Shown: piece after piece, positions 1-6,860 of the stretch
How positions within the stretch are numbered: the first letter of the stretch is position 1
Layout: every line of letters begins with the position of its first letter
From: Synergistaceae bacterium
GTDB taxonomy: Bacteria; Synergistota; Synergistia; Synergistales; Synergistaceae
Direction of reading: 5' to 3'
Length of the DNA stretch: 12,982 nucleotides
NCBI GenBank assembly: GCA_031274465.1
Contig: JAISQC010000234.1
Span: 1 to 12,982 of the forward strand
The notes under the pieces: generated by a model
What the model was told of the DNA's origin: nothing
The model's input: the letters and a program-made list of their open reading frames with translations, nothing else
The model's database searches: none
Program-made: the position numbers and the translations under genes

Positions 1-72
1 CGCAAAAGCGTTTGAGGCAGTGCACCAACAGTACGGCTGAAGCTCCTCCGGCGCTCAGTCGGCTTCGCTAAT

Positions 73-190
73 CGTCAAAATTTTGTGGATTTGACGTCCG
101 ATGGAATAACGCGGCAAAGAATTCTTTGCAGGCGCGCGGCGACCCTACGGGGTGTAACAAGCCGCCTCGCTTTTTACGGGCTGATCAGCC
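73..190. repeat. Cluster of inverted repeats / palindromes
   Basis: Four inverted repeats sit close together. CGTCAAA (73-79) pairs with TTTGACG (90-96). GCAAAGAATTCTTTGC (114-129) is a perfect 16-base palindrome. GCGGC (136-140) pairs with GCCGC (161-165) around an inner ACCC/GGGT stem with a TACG loop (142-153). GGCTGATCAGCC (179-190) is a perfect 12-base palindrome. Such packing is typical of dispersed intergenic repeats or of structured terminator/leader RNA. Which one applies cannot be decided from one copy. Confidence 0.45.
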
Positions 191-218
191 AACGGTTGAA
201 TTATATCAGGGCTTTTTT
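136..218 (+). terminator. Possible terminator zone of an upstream gene
   Basis: A hairpin at 136-165 (GCGGC/GCCGC outer stem, ACCC/GGGT inner stem) is followed five bases later by TTTTT at 171-175. A second weak stem (CTGAT at 181-185 with ATCAG at 205-209) is followed by six T at 213-218. Neither stem abuts its T-run cleanly, so these are weak intrinsic-terminator candidates. They would act on whatever gene lies left of the window. Confidence 0.25.
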
Positions 219-402
219 AAATTAAAATCGTTATAATTACTGGTAAGCGATCTATTTGTAATTAATATTTATTCTTTTATGGGCAAAAATTACGAAATAT
301 CTAAGGGGTATCCATTAAAAATTAAACTATGCGGACTATATGAGGCAATAAGACCGAAAATATTAATAGAGAATCTAAAAACGACCTGAAATATAAAAAA
401 TT

Positions 403-430
403 TTGGCAAAACACCGTCGATATATAGAAT
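403..430 (+). promoter_or_regulatory. Candidate sigma-70-type promoter for the operon
   Basis: TTGGCA (403-408) matches the -35 consensus at five of six positions. TAGAAT (425-430) matches the -10 consensus at five of six, with a 16-base spacer. It lies in the AT-rich stretch just before the first gene. Transcription would start near 437, giving an untranslated leader of about 127 bases before the ATG at 564. A second TATAAT (491-496) lies nearer the gene but has no -35 at a usable distance. This is the only good promoter pairing seen ahead of the operon. Confidence 0.5.
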
Positions 431-545
431 TTTTAGAGCCAATACGCGCGTGCTGTCTCCAAAATCGGCAGGTTCACGGCGTAATGGCGTTATAATGACA
501 GTTGGCCGCGCAATGTTTTTTCCAGAGGCGAGATTCGCATCACAC

Positions 546-554
546 AAAGGAGAG
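546..554 (+). promoter_or_regulatory. Ribosome binding site of the malic enzyme gene
   Basis: AAAGGAGAG is followed by an ATG at 564, 11 bases after the GGAG core. It decides the start: the open frame runs back to a GTG at 450, but that codon has no such site and the added 38 residues do not look like the family. Confidence 0.65.
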
Positions 555-563
555 TATTGGCAA

Positions 564-1754
564 ATGGGCAATGAAGATATCGCAGAGCGTTCGCTGCGCG
601 CGCATCGGGAGAAGAGGGGAAAGTTTTTCATGGGAAGCAGGATGCCGGTCGAGACCATGGACGACCTGTCCCTGGCCTACACCCCGGGGGTGGCCGAGCC
701 CTGCCGCGAGATAGTCCGCAACCCGGACGCCGTTTACGAGGTGACGTCGAAGTGGAACACCGTGGCGGTGGTGACGGACGGCAGCGCGGTGCTCGGGCTG
801 GGCGACATAGGGCCCGAGGCGTCGCTCCCCGTGATGGAGGGCAAGAGCGTCCTTTTCAAGCGCTTCGCCGACATCGATTCATTCCCGCTCGCCCTGCGCA
901 CGCAGGACGTCGATAAAATAGTCGAGGCCGTGGCGCTCTTGACCCCAGGCCTCGGAGGTATAAACCTCGAGGACATCTCCGCGCCGCGCTGTTTTGAAAT
1001 AGAGAGCAGGCTTCAGCAGAAATGCGACATCCCCGTGTTTCACGACGACCAGCACGGCACCGCTGTGATATCGCTCGCCGCCCTGCTAAACGCGCTCAAA
1101 ATAACCGGCAGGAAGATCGGGGACGCGAAGATAGTTCTGAACGGGGCCGGTGCCGCCGGTGCCGCGATATGCAAATTCCTCATCTCGGCCGGGGCTGAGA
1201 ATGTGATCCTGTGCGACCGGAGCGGCGCGATATACAAGGGGCGGACTGCCGGGATGAACTCATCCAAGGAAGAGCTGGCCCGTATCACGAACCCGGACGG
1301 GCAGAAGGGGAGCTTGGCCGACGCGTTGAAGGGAGCGAACGTTTTCATGGGAGTCTCGGCTGCCGGCGCGGTGAGCGTCGATATGGCGCGCGGCATGGCC
1401 CGTGAGGCCATCGTCTTCGCCATGGCGAACCCGACGCCCGAAATATTCCCGGACGACGCAAGGAGCGCGGGCGCGGCGGTAGTTGCCACCGGCCGCAGCG
1501 ACTTTCCGAACCAGGTCAACAACTGCCTCGGCTTTCCCGGCATATTCCGCGGCGCGCTCGACGTCAGGGCCACCCGCATCAACGAGGAGATGAAGCTCGC
1601 GGCGGCGCGCGCTTTGGCGGAGCTGGTATCCGATTCGGAGCTCAGCCCGGACTACATAATCCCGGGGGCCCTCGACCCGAGGGTGGTCCCGGCAGTGGCG
1701 CGCGCCGTCGCCCAAGCCGCCGTGAGCACTAACGTGGCCAGGCTCAAAGGATGA
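564..1754 (+). CDS. NAD(P)-dependent malic enzyme, short bacterial form
   Basis: Catalyses oxidative decarboxylation of malate to pyruvate and CO2 in the cytoplasm. The 396-residue length fits the short bacterial malic enzymes without a phosphotransacetylase domain. Visible motifs in order: YTPGVAEPC with the catalytic Tyr39; GLGDIGPEA and EGKSVLFK with the likely catalytic Lys94; NLEDI with metal ligands Glu136-Asp137; VFHDDQHGTA (Asp161-Asp162); the Rossmann loop GAGAAG (194-199); ANPTPE (288-293); and FPNQVNN near 314-320. Asp218 at the end of the second Rossmann strand hints at NAD rather than NADP, but this is inference. The ATG at 564 is preferred over the in-frame GTG at 450. It is the first gene of the block, 14 bases ahead of dnaX. 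Its product pyruvate is shared with the downstream pyruvate kinase. It resembles the family of B. subtilis YtsJ, which also sits beside dnaE. Confidence 0.95.
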   Translation: MGNEDIAERSLRAHREKRGKFFMGSRMPVETMDDLSLAYTPGVAEPCREIVRNPDAVYEVTSKWNTVAVVTDGSAVLGLGDIGPEASLPVMEGKSVLFKRFADIDSFPLALRTQDVDKIVEAVALLTPGLGGINLEDISAPRCFEIESRLQQKCDIPVFHDDQHGTAVISLAALLNALKITGRKIGDAKIVLNGAGAAGAAICKFLISAGAENVILCDRSGAIYKGRTAGMNSSKEELARITNPDGQKGSLADALKGANVFMGVSAAGAVSVDMARGMAREAIVFAMANPTPEIFPDDARSAGAAVVATGRSDFPNQVNNCLGFPGIFRGALDVRATRINEEMKLAAARALAELVSDSELSPDYIIPGALDPRVVPAVARAVAQAAVSTNVARLKG

Positions 1755-1760
1755 GGGAGG
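1755..1760 (+). promoter_or_regulatory. Ribosome binding site deciding the dnaX TTG start
   Basis: GGGAGG begins directly after the malic enzyme stop codon and ends eight bases before the TTG at 1769. The next residues, HVSLYRKYRP, are the usual DnaX N-terminus, so TTG is the true start and no residues are missing. Confidence 0.8.
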
Positions 1761-1768
1761 TATAATTT

Positions 1769-3400
1769 TTGCACGTATCGCTGTACAGAAAGTACAGGCC
1801 GAAGTTTTTCAGCGAGGTAGTCGGGCAGGACGCGGCGGTGGATCTTTTGCGCTCGTCCTTCGCGCGCGGCCGCCTTGGGCACGCGTATCTGTTTTCCGGC
1901 CCGCGCGGCTGCGGCAAGACGACTGCGGCCCGGCTGCTCGCCAAGGTGGTCAACTGCCAGAACCCGACGGAAGACGGGGAGCCGTGCTGTGCCTGCGATT
2001 CGTGCGTTGCCGTGGCGTCCGGTGAGCATATGGACGTGATGGAGATCGACGGGGCATCCAATCGCGGCATCGAGGCCATCCGCGAGCTTAAATCCCACGT
2101 GGGCCTCACGTCCTTCATGGGCGGAATGAAAGTGTACATACTCGATGAAGTGCATATGCTGACGATGGAGGCGTTCAACGCGCTCCTCAAAACCCTGGAG
2201 GAGCCGCCGCCGTCCGTGATGTTCATATTTGCCACTACGGAGCCGCACAAGGTTCCGGTCACCATACGCTCGCGCTGTCAGCACATACCGTTCCACAGGA
2301 TATCCACAGAACAGATGGCCGCCCAATTGTCGCGCATCGCGGCTTCCGAAGGATTGAACGCCGAGAGCGCGGCTCTCTGGGAGATAGCCCGCAACGCGGA
2401 CGGAGCGCTCCGGGACGCCATATCCCTCTTCGAGCAGGCGGTGTCGCTGGGGCATGGCGAGGTCGGCGTGTCCTCGGCGCTCGCCCTCTTCGGCGGCGGA
2501 AGGTCCGGAATGGAGCGTTGGGTTTCGGCTGTGAGGGAGCGTTCGGACGAAGCTTCGCCCATGCTCAAGTCGATGCTCGACCAGGGAATGTCGCCGGAGA
2601 GGTTCCTCGACGGGCTGTTCCCCCTGCTGCGCGATATGTGGGCTTTCAGCCTGTGGGGCGAGAAATCGTTTGCCGGCACGTCGCTGTCCGACGAGGAAAA
2701 AAAATTCCTGCGCGAGGAAGTGCCGAATTGGGCGCCCCTCCCCCTGAAGCGCTCAGTCGCGTGCTGCGCGGCGCTATTCCCAAAAGCGAGGCTCGGCTTG
2801 AGGGGCGACGTTTTCTGCGGCCTTTTGATGTTCGAGATGATGTCCGTGTTCGAGCCGGACGCCCCGCAAGAGGCGCGCCAAGCCCCGCCTGTCGCGGGCT
2901 CGGCTCTTCCCGCGCGGCGTCAGGCGGCTTTCCGTGAAGAGGGGACGGCTGAAATTCCGCCGCCAGAGCCTCCCGCCGCGCGCGCGCCGTCCGCAATCCC
3001 TTCGGACCTTCCCGACGTCATGTCGGCGCTCATGAAGGAAGGACTGCCGATCGCGGCAGCCATGATAAACGTAAAGGCGTTTCTTGACGACGACGGGCTT
3101 GATTTTGACTATTCCGAGGCGACGGGCGCGGCTGAGGCGATGTTGAAGCTGCCCCGCTCGCGCGCGGCGCTCGAACGCGTCTTCGGCGTTGCCTCCAAGG
3201 AAACGGAAGACGGCAGCGCGTCGGAAAACGAGGGCGGCAAAGATCGCCCCGCGTCCGGCGCGCGCGATGCGCGCTCCGCTGCCGCCACTACCGCCGAGGC
3301 CATTTCGGAGCGCATCGGCGCGGATTTGCTGATGTCAAAACGGCTCGTGTCCGACGATACTGATACTGATGCGGGAGGCGTCGATGATGAACAGCTCTGA
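1769..3400 (+). CDS. dnaX: DNA polymerase III subunit gamma/tau (clamp loader ATPase)
   Basis: ATPase of the clamp loader, which opens the sliding clamp and places it on primed DNA; the long form also ties the polymerases together. The 543 residues begin at TTG with HVSLYRKYRP. Walker A is GPRGCGKT (44-51); the zinc site is Cys63, Cys73, Cys76, Cys79; Walker B is VYILDEVH (122-129); sensor 1 is FATTE (154-158); the arginine-finger SRC is 168-170; sensor 2 is GALRDA with Arg215. The collar domain follows (about 240-362), then a Pro/Ala-rich linker. A small domain around 404-468 (from SDLPDVM to ERVFGV) resembles the tau C-terminal domain of Gram-positive-type DnaX. The last 70 residues are low-complexity and acidic. 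Codons 310-312 contain a run of eight A (2697-2704), a possible slippage site. The 3' end overlaps dnaE. Confidence 0.97.
   Translation: MHVSLYRKYRPKFFSEVVGQDAAVDLLRSSFARGRLGHAYLFSGPRGCGKTTAARLLAKVVNCQNPTEDGEPCCACDSCVAVASGEHMDVMEIDGASNRGIEAIRELKSHVGLTSFMGGMKVYILDEVHMLTMEAFNALLKTLEEPPPSVMFIFATTEPHKVPVTIRSRCQHIPFHRISTEQMAAQLSRIAASEGLNAESAALWEIARNADGALRDAISLFEQAVSLGHGEVGVSSALALFGGGRSGMERWVSAVRERSDEASPMLKSMLDQGMSPERFLDGLFPLLRDMWAFSLWGEKSFAGTSLSDEEKKFLREEVPNWAPLPLKRSVACCAALFPKARLGLRGDVFCGLLMFEMMSVFEPDAPQEARQAPPVAGSALPARRQAAFREEGTAEIPPPEPPAARAPSAIPSDLPDVMSALMKEGLPIAAAMINVKAFLDDDGLDFDYSEATGAAEAMLKLPRSRAALERVFGVASKETEDGSASENEGGKDRPASGARDARSAAATTAEAISERIGADLLMSKRLVSDDTDTDAGGVDDEQL
3373..3378 (+). promoter_or_regulatory. 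Ribosome binding site of dnaE inside the dnaX 3' end
   Basis: GGGAGG lies within the last codons of dnaX, five bases before an ATG at 3384 and eight before a second ATG at 3387. The eight-base spacing equals that of dnaX, so 3387 is preferred. The in-frame ATG at 3369 lies upstream of this site and lacks its own. The dnaX ribosome must cross this site, which implies coupled translation of the two replisome subunits. Confidence 0.75.
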
Positions 3401-6400
3401 CAAGCCATTCGTGCATCTGCACGTGCACAGCGAATACAGCCTTCTGGACGGGGCGAGCAAGTGCGCGGACCTCGCCAAAACCGCCTCGGAGATGGGCATG
3501 GGCGCGGTCGCGCTCACCGACCACGGAGTCATGTACGGCTGCGTGGAGTTTTACAACGAATGCAAGAAAAATGGCGTCAAACCCATACTAGGCTGCGAGG
3601 TATACGTCGCCCCGAGCGGGCACACCTGCAGGGACGCAAAGGAGCAGTTTCATCTCGTGCTGCTCGCGGAGAGCGACGAGGGCTATCACAACCTCGCCCG
3701 GCTGGTGTCGGTGGCGTGCACGGACGGTTTTTATTACAAGCCCCGCATAGACCACGACCTGCTTGCCAGGTACAAAGGCGGGCTCATAGCTTCGTCGGCC
3801 TGCCTGGGCGGCGAGATACCGGCCTTGCTCACCGCCGGGGATTCCGAAGGCGCCCTCTCCCGGGCCATGCTATACAGGGACATAATGGGGCCGGAAAATT
3901 TCTTCCTCGAAATACAGGGGAACTCGATCCCAGCTCAGGCGCTCGTGAACAGGTCGCTCATAGAGATGTCGCGCCGTCACGGTTTCCCGCTGGTGGCCAC
4001 AAACGACTCACACTATATGAAGCGCTCCGACGCCGAGTGGCACGACGTACTCCTCTGCGTTCAGACGAACAGCAACGTGAGCGACCCGGGCAGGTACAAA
4101 TTTTCGGGGGACGATTATTATTTCAGGTCGCGCGAGGAGATGTGGGCGATATTCGGCGCGGAGGCGCCGGAATCCCTTACCGCCACAGTCGGGATTGCCG
4201 AAAGATGCTGCGTTGGGCTGAAGTTCGGCGAATACCACCTGCCGGATTTTGCGATCCCGGAAGGCGAGACGCTCGAGACGCACCTGAGGCGGCTCGCCCG
4301 CGAGGGTCTGGAGCGCCGGCTGAGCGGGCCGCCCGTGTCCGATGAATACGCTGGCAGGCTCGATTATGAGCTTGGAGTAATCGAACAGATGGGTTTTGCG
4401 GGATATTTCTGCATAGTGTCGGATATCATCGGATATGCCAAGGAAAACGGCATACCGATAGGGCCGGGGCGCGGGTCGGCCGCCGGGTCGCTGGTGGCGT
4501 GGTCGCTGCGCATAACCGACCTCGACCCTATAAAACACGGCCTGCTCTTCGAGCGTTTCCTGAACCCTGAGAGGATATCCATGCCCGATATCGACACCGA
4601 CATATCCGACAAGCAGAGGGACGAGGTCATAGCCTATATAGTCCGCAAATACGGCTCGGATCACGTGTCCCAGATAATCACGTTCGGGCGGATGATGAGC
4701 AAGCAGGCGGTAAAAGACGTCGGGCGAGCCATGGGCATGGCTTACGCGGATGTGGACAGGGTGGCGAAGCTAATACCGGAGCCGATAAAGTCCGGGATAA
4801 AAAACATACCGGACGCGATCAGACACACGCCCGACCTCAAGAGGCTTCACGAATCCGACCCCACTGTGAGGCGTCTGCTCGACACCGCGTCTTGCATAGA
4901 AGGCCTTGCGAGGCACTGCTCGCAGCACGCGGCGGGGATCGTGATCACCCCCGCCCCGACGAGCGATATGATCCCGGTAGCAAGGATAGGGAATTCGATA
5001 GTGACCCAATACTCGATGGAGCCGATAGAAAAACTGGGATTGGTCAAGATGGACTTCCTCGGCCTCCGCACCCTGTCCATAATAGAGGGCGCGCTGGAAA
5101 ACATCGCGAATCGCGGCGCGCCGCTCGACCTCGACGCCATCCCAATGGACGACCCAAAAACTTACGAAATGCTTCGGGAAGCGGACACGCTCGGGGTGTT
5201 TCAGCTCGAATCGTCCGGCATGAGGGATCTCATACGGCGGCTCAAGCCCGACAGGTTCGAGGACCTCGTCGCACTGATGGCGCTTTACAGGCCGGGGCCG
5301 CTCGAAAGCGGCATGGTCGATCAGTACGTCAAGCGCAAGCACGGGCTCGAAGCGGTCGAATACCCCCACCCCCTCCTATCGGAGGCGCTGTCGGAGACCT
5401 ATGGCGTCATACTGTATCAGGAGCAGGTCATGCAGTGCGCCGCCCGCCTGGCCGGCTACACGCTCGGAGAGGCCGATCTCCTGCGGCGGGCCATGGGCAA
5501 GAAGAAACACGAGGTCATGATGGAGCAGCGCGCCAAATTCGTCGATGGCGCGCAAAAAAAGGAAGTCCCTTCCGCCAAGGCGGAGGAAATTTTCGACATC
5601 ATAGAAAAGTTCGCGGGATACGGCTTCAACAAGTCGCACAGCGCGGCATACGCCCTCATATCGTATCAGACCGCGTACCTCAAGGCCCACTACGGGGCGG
5701 AGTTTCTGGCCTCGTACCTGTCCGCGCTCGTCGGGGCGAAGATGGATGTTCTGGGCAGGTACATCGGGGAGGTGAGGGGCCTCGGGTTCGAGATCTCAGC
5801 CCCCGACATCAACAAATCGAGAGAAGCCTTCACCGTGGCTGACGGCGTGATACTCTTCGGCCTCTCGGCGGTCTCGAAGGCGGGGTCCACGGCGGTCGAG
5901 AGCATCATGAAAGCCCGTTCGTCCGGGCCGTTCAAGTCGCTGTGGGATTTCATATCGCGCGTCGATCTTCGCGTGGTCAACAGGGGCGTCATCGAGAACA
6001 TGATAAAATCCGGCGCGTTCGCCTCGCTCGAACCGAACCGCAGAAAACTGCTAGAAGCCCTGCCGCCGATGATCGAGATGGCGTCGCGCAAGGACGAGTG
6101 CTCGGGTCAGCAGTCCCTTTTCGACGACGAGGACGCAGGCGTCGAGCCGGCGATGCCGAATGTCCCGGATTTCGAGCCTCGCCGCCTGCTCGATCTGGAG
6201 CATGAGTCGGTTGGCATATACATCTCGGGGCACCCGTACGACGAGTTCAAGGCCGACGAGTACAGATACTCCACCTGCGGGATACGCGACCTCGCTTACT
6301 GGAGGATGGGGGACATGCCGCCCGTCGTCATCGGCCTGCTGGTGGATTTCAAGGAAAAATACGCGAAGAGCAACGGCAAGCCGTTCGGCATCCTCACACT

Positions 6401-6806
6401 GGAGGACTCAGAGAGCCAGATCGAGGCGCTTTGCGGCTCGAAGCAGTGGCCGCAGGTAAAGCCCCTGCTCGTCCCAGGCGAGCCGTACCTCATAAGCGGG
6501 AGCGTGAAAAATGACGGCAACATGTCGATGATGATCGAGGACATCGAGCCGCTCTCCGATGCCAGGGGAAGGCGCGCGCAGTCGGTGCGGATACTCGTCT
6601 CGTCGGATGGGCTGCCGGACGATTTTTACGGATCGCTCTTGAGCGAACTCGAAAAACACCCGGGGAATCTGTCCGTCCTTCTCGATTTGCGCACGCGCGA
6701 CGAACAGGCGCTGCTTCGAATGCGATCTCTCAGGGTGTCGATGGCGCCGAATCTGGCTGACAGGATAAATGCCGTGTCGGGGGGAAGGGCTTCCGTCTTG
6801 GCCTGA
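3387..6806 (+). CDS. dnaE: DNA polymerase III alpha subunit, DnaE type
   Basis: Catalytic subunit of the replicative DNA polymerase. The 1139 residues are close to the E. coli length of 1160. The N-terminal PHP domain (about 8-215) keeps HLHVHS (His12, His14), TDHG (Asp45, His46), GCE (Glu71), FHL (His89), SSAC (Cys138), FFLEI (Glu175) and NDSH (Asp207, His209), apparently a complete metal site. The polymerase core has GPGRGS (359-364) and PDIDTD with catalytic Asp401 and Asp403, exactly as numbered in E. coli, plus the third catalytic Asp556 in VKMDFLG. RPGPLESGM and YGVILYQEQVMQ follow, then NKSHSAAYALISYQ. QQSLF (908-912) fits the internal clamp-binding motif. An OB-fold runs from about 978 to 1060. 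The start is ATG 3387, or possibly 3384. It overlaps dnaX by 14 bases and is followed by pyk after 54 bases with no terminator. Confidence 0.97.
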   Translation: MNSSDKPFVHLHVHSEYSLLDGASKCADLAKTASEMGMGAVALTDHGVMYGCVEFYNECKKNGVKPILGCEVYVAPSGHTCRDAKEQFHLVLLAESDEGYHNLARLVSVACTDGFYYKPRIDHDLLARYKGGLIASSACLGGEIPALLTAGDSEGALSRAMLYRDIMGPENFFLEIQGNSIPAQALVNRSLIEMSRRHGFPLVATNDSHYMKRSDAEWHDVLLCVQTNSNVSDPGRYKFSGDDYYFRSREEMWAIFGAEAPESLTATVGIAERCCVGLKFGEYHLPDFAIPEGETLETHLRRLAREGLERRLSGPPVSDEYAGRLDYELGVIEQMGFAGYFCIVSDIIGYAKENGIPIGPGRGSAAGSLVAWSLRITDLDPIKHGLLFERFLNPERISMPDIDTDISDKQRDEVIAYIVRKYGSDHVSQIITFGRMMSKQAVKDVGRAMGMAYADVDRVAKLIPEPIKSGIKNIPDAIRHTPDLKRLHESDPTVRRLLDTASCIEGLARHCSQHAAGIVITPAPTSDMIPVARIGNSIVTQYSMEPIEKLGLVKMDFLGLRTLSIIEGALENIANRGAPLDLDAIPMDDPKTYEMLREADTLGVFQLESSGMRDLIRRLKPDRFEDLVALMALYRPGPLESGMVDQYVKRKHGLEAVEYPHPLLSEALSETYGVILYQEQVMQCAARLAGYTLGEADLLRRAMGKKKHEVMMEQRAKFVDGAQKKEVPSAKAEEIFDIIEKFAGYGFNKSHSAAYALISYQTAYLKAHYGAEFLASYLSALVGAKMDVLGRYIGEVRGLGFEISAPDINKSREAFTVADGVILFGLSAVSKAGSTAVESIMKARSSGPFKSLWDFISRVDLRVVNRGVIENMIKSGAFASLEPNRRKLLEALPPMIEMASRKDECSGQQSLFDDEDAGVEPAMPNVPDFEPRRLLDLEHESVGIYISGHPYDEFKADEYRYSTCGIRDLAYWRMGDMPPVVIGLLVDFKEKYAKSNGKPFGILTLEDSESQIEALCGSKQWPQVKPLLVPGEPYLISGSVKNDGNMSMMIEDIEPLSDARGRRAQSVRILVSSDGLPDDFYGSLLSELEKHPGNLSVLLDLRTRDEQALLRMRSLRVSMAPNLADRINAVSGGRASVLA

Positions 6807-6847
6807 CGCATTGGCGGGCAAGCGGCGGCTGTGTCATGTTTGGGGAA

Positions 6848-6853
6848 GGGAGG
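6848..6853 (+). promoter_or_regulatory. Ribosome binding site deciding the pyk start
   Basis: GGGAGG ends seven bases before ATG 6861 but only one base before ATG 6855. The site therefore picks 6861, which gives the usual N-terminus MRKVKIICTLGP. The longer frame from GTG 6831 has no site of its own. Confidence 0.8.
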
Positions 6854-6860
6854 CATGAAC

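Larger units (their letters stand above)
1..402. other. Non-coding leader region, palindrome-rich then AT-rich
   Basis: No convincing gene lies here. The first part is moderately GC-rich and full of short inverted repeats (listed separately). From about 190 to 440 the base composition turns strongly AT-rich, unlike the GC-rich genes that follow. Bases 2-40 are open in one frame and end in TGA, so they could be the last 12 codons of an upstream gene (ending HQQYG), but that is too short to support. A 36-codon reading frame at 279-389 has no ribosome binding site. The region most likely holds the end of an upstream unit and the promoter zone of the downstream operon. Confidence 0.6.

Noticed and set aside
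2..40. Twelve codons ending in TGA at the left edge, possibly the end of an upstream gene
   Set aside because: Too short to judge; the same bases may belong to a non-coding repeat.
279..389. Small + strand open frame of 36 codons (MGKNYEISKG...)
   Set aside because: No ribosome binding site ahead of the ATG, no family resemblance, and it lies in AT-rich sequence where short frames occur by chance in composition like this.
290..658. Minus-strand open frame of 122 codons across the leader and the 5' end of the malic enzyme gene
   Set aside because: No recognisable domain. It overlaps well-supported coding sequence in antisense, and its other half is AT-rich non-coding sequence.
939..964. TTGACC and TATAAA inside the malic enzyme gene as a promoter
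   Set aside because: The spacer is only 14 bases, and both elements are inside conserved coding sequence.
1761..1766. TATAAT just before the dnaX start, as a promoter -10
   Set aside because: No -35 at 15-19 bases upstream (the sequence there is CCAGGC). It is simply the spacer between ribosome binding site and start codon.
1652..2455. Minus-strand open frame of 267 codons opposite dnaX
   Set aside because: The + strand encodes the Walker A, zinc and Walker B motifs of DnaX here; the antisense translation is low-complexity and Arg/His-rich.
6807..6860. Separate promoter or terminator between dnaE and pyk
   Set aside because: The best pair, TTGGCG and CATGTT, matches the -10 at only three positions. 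No hairpin followed by T-run is present.
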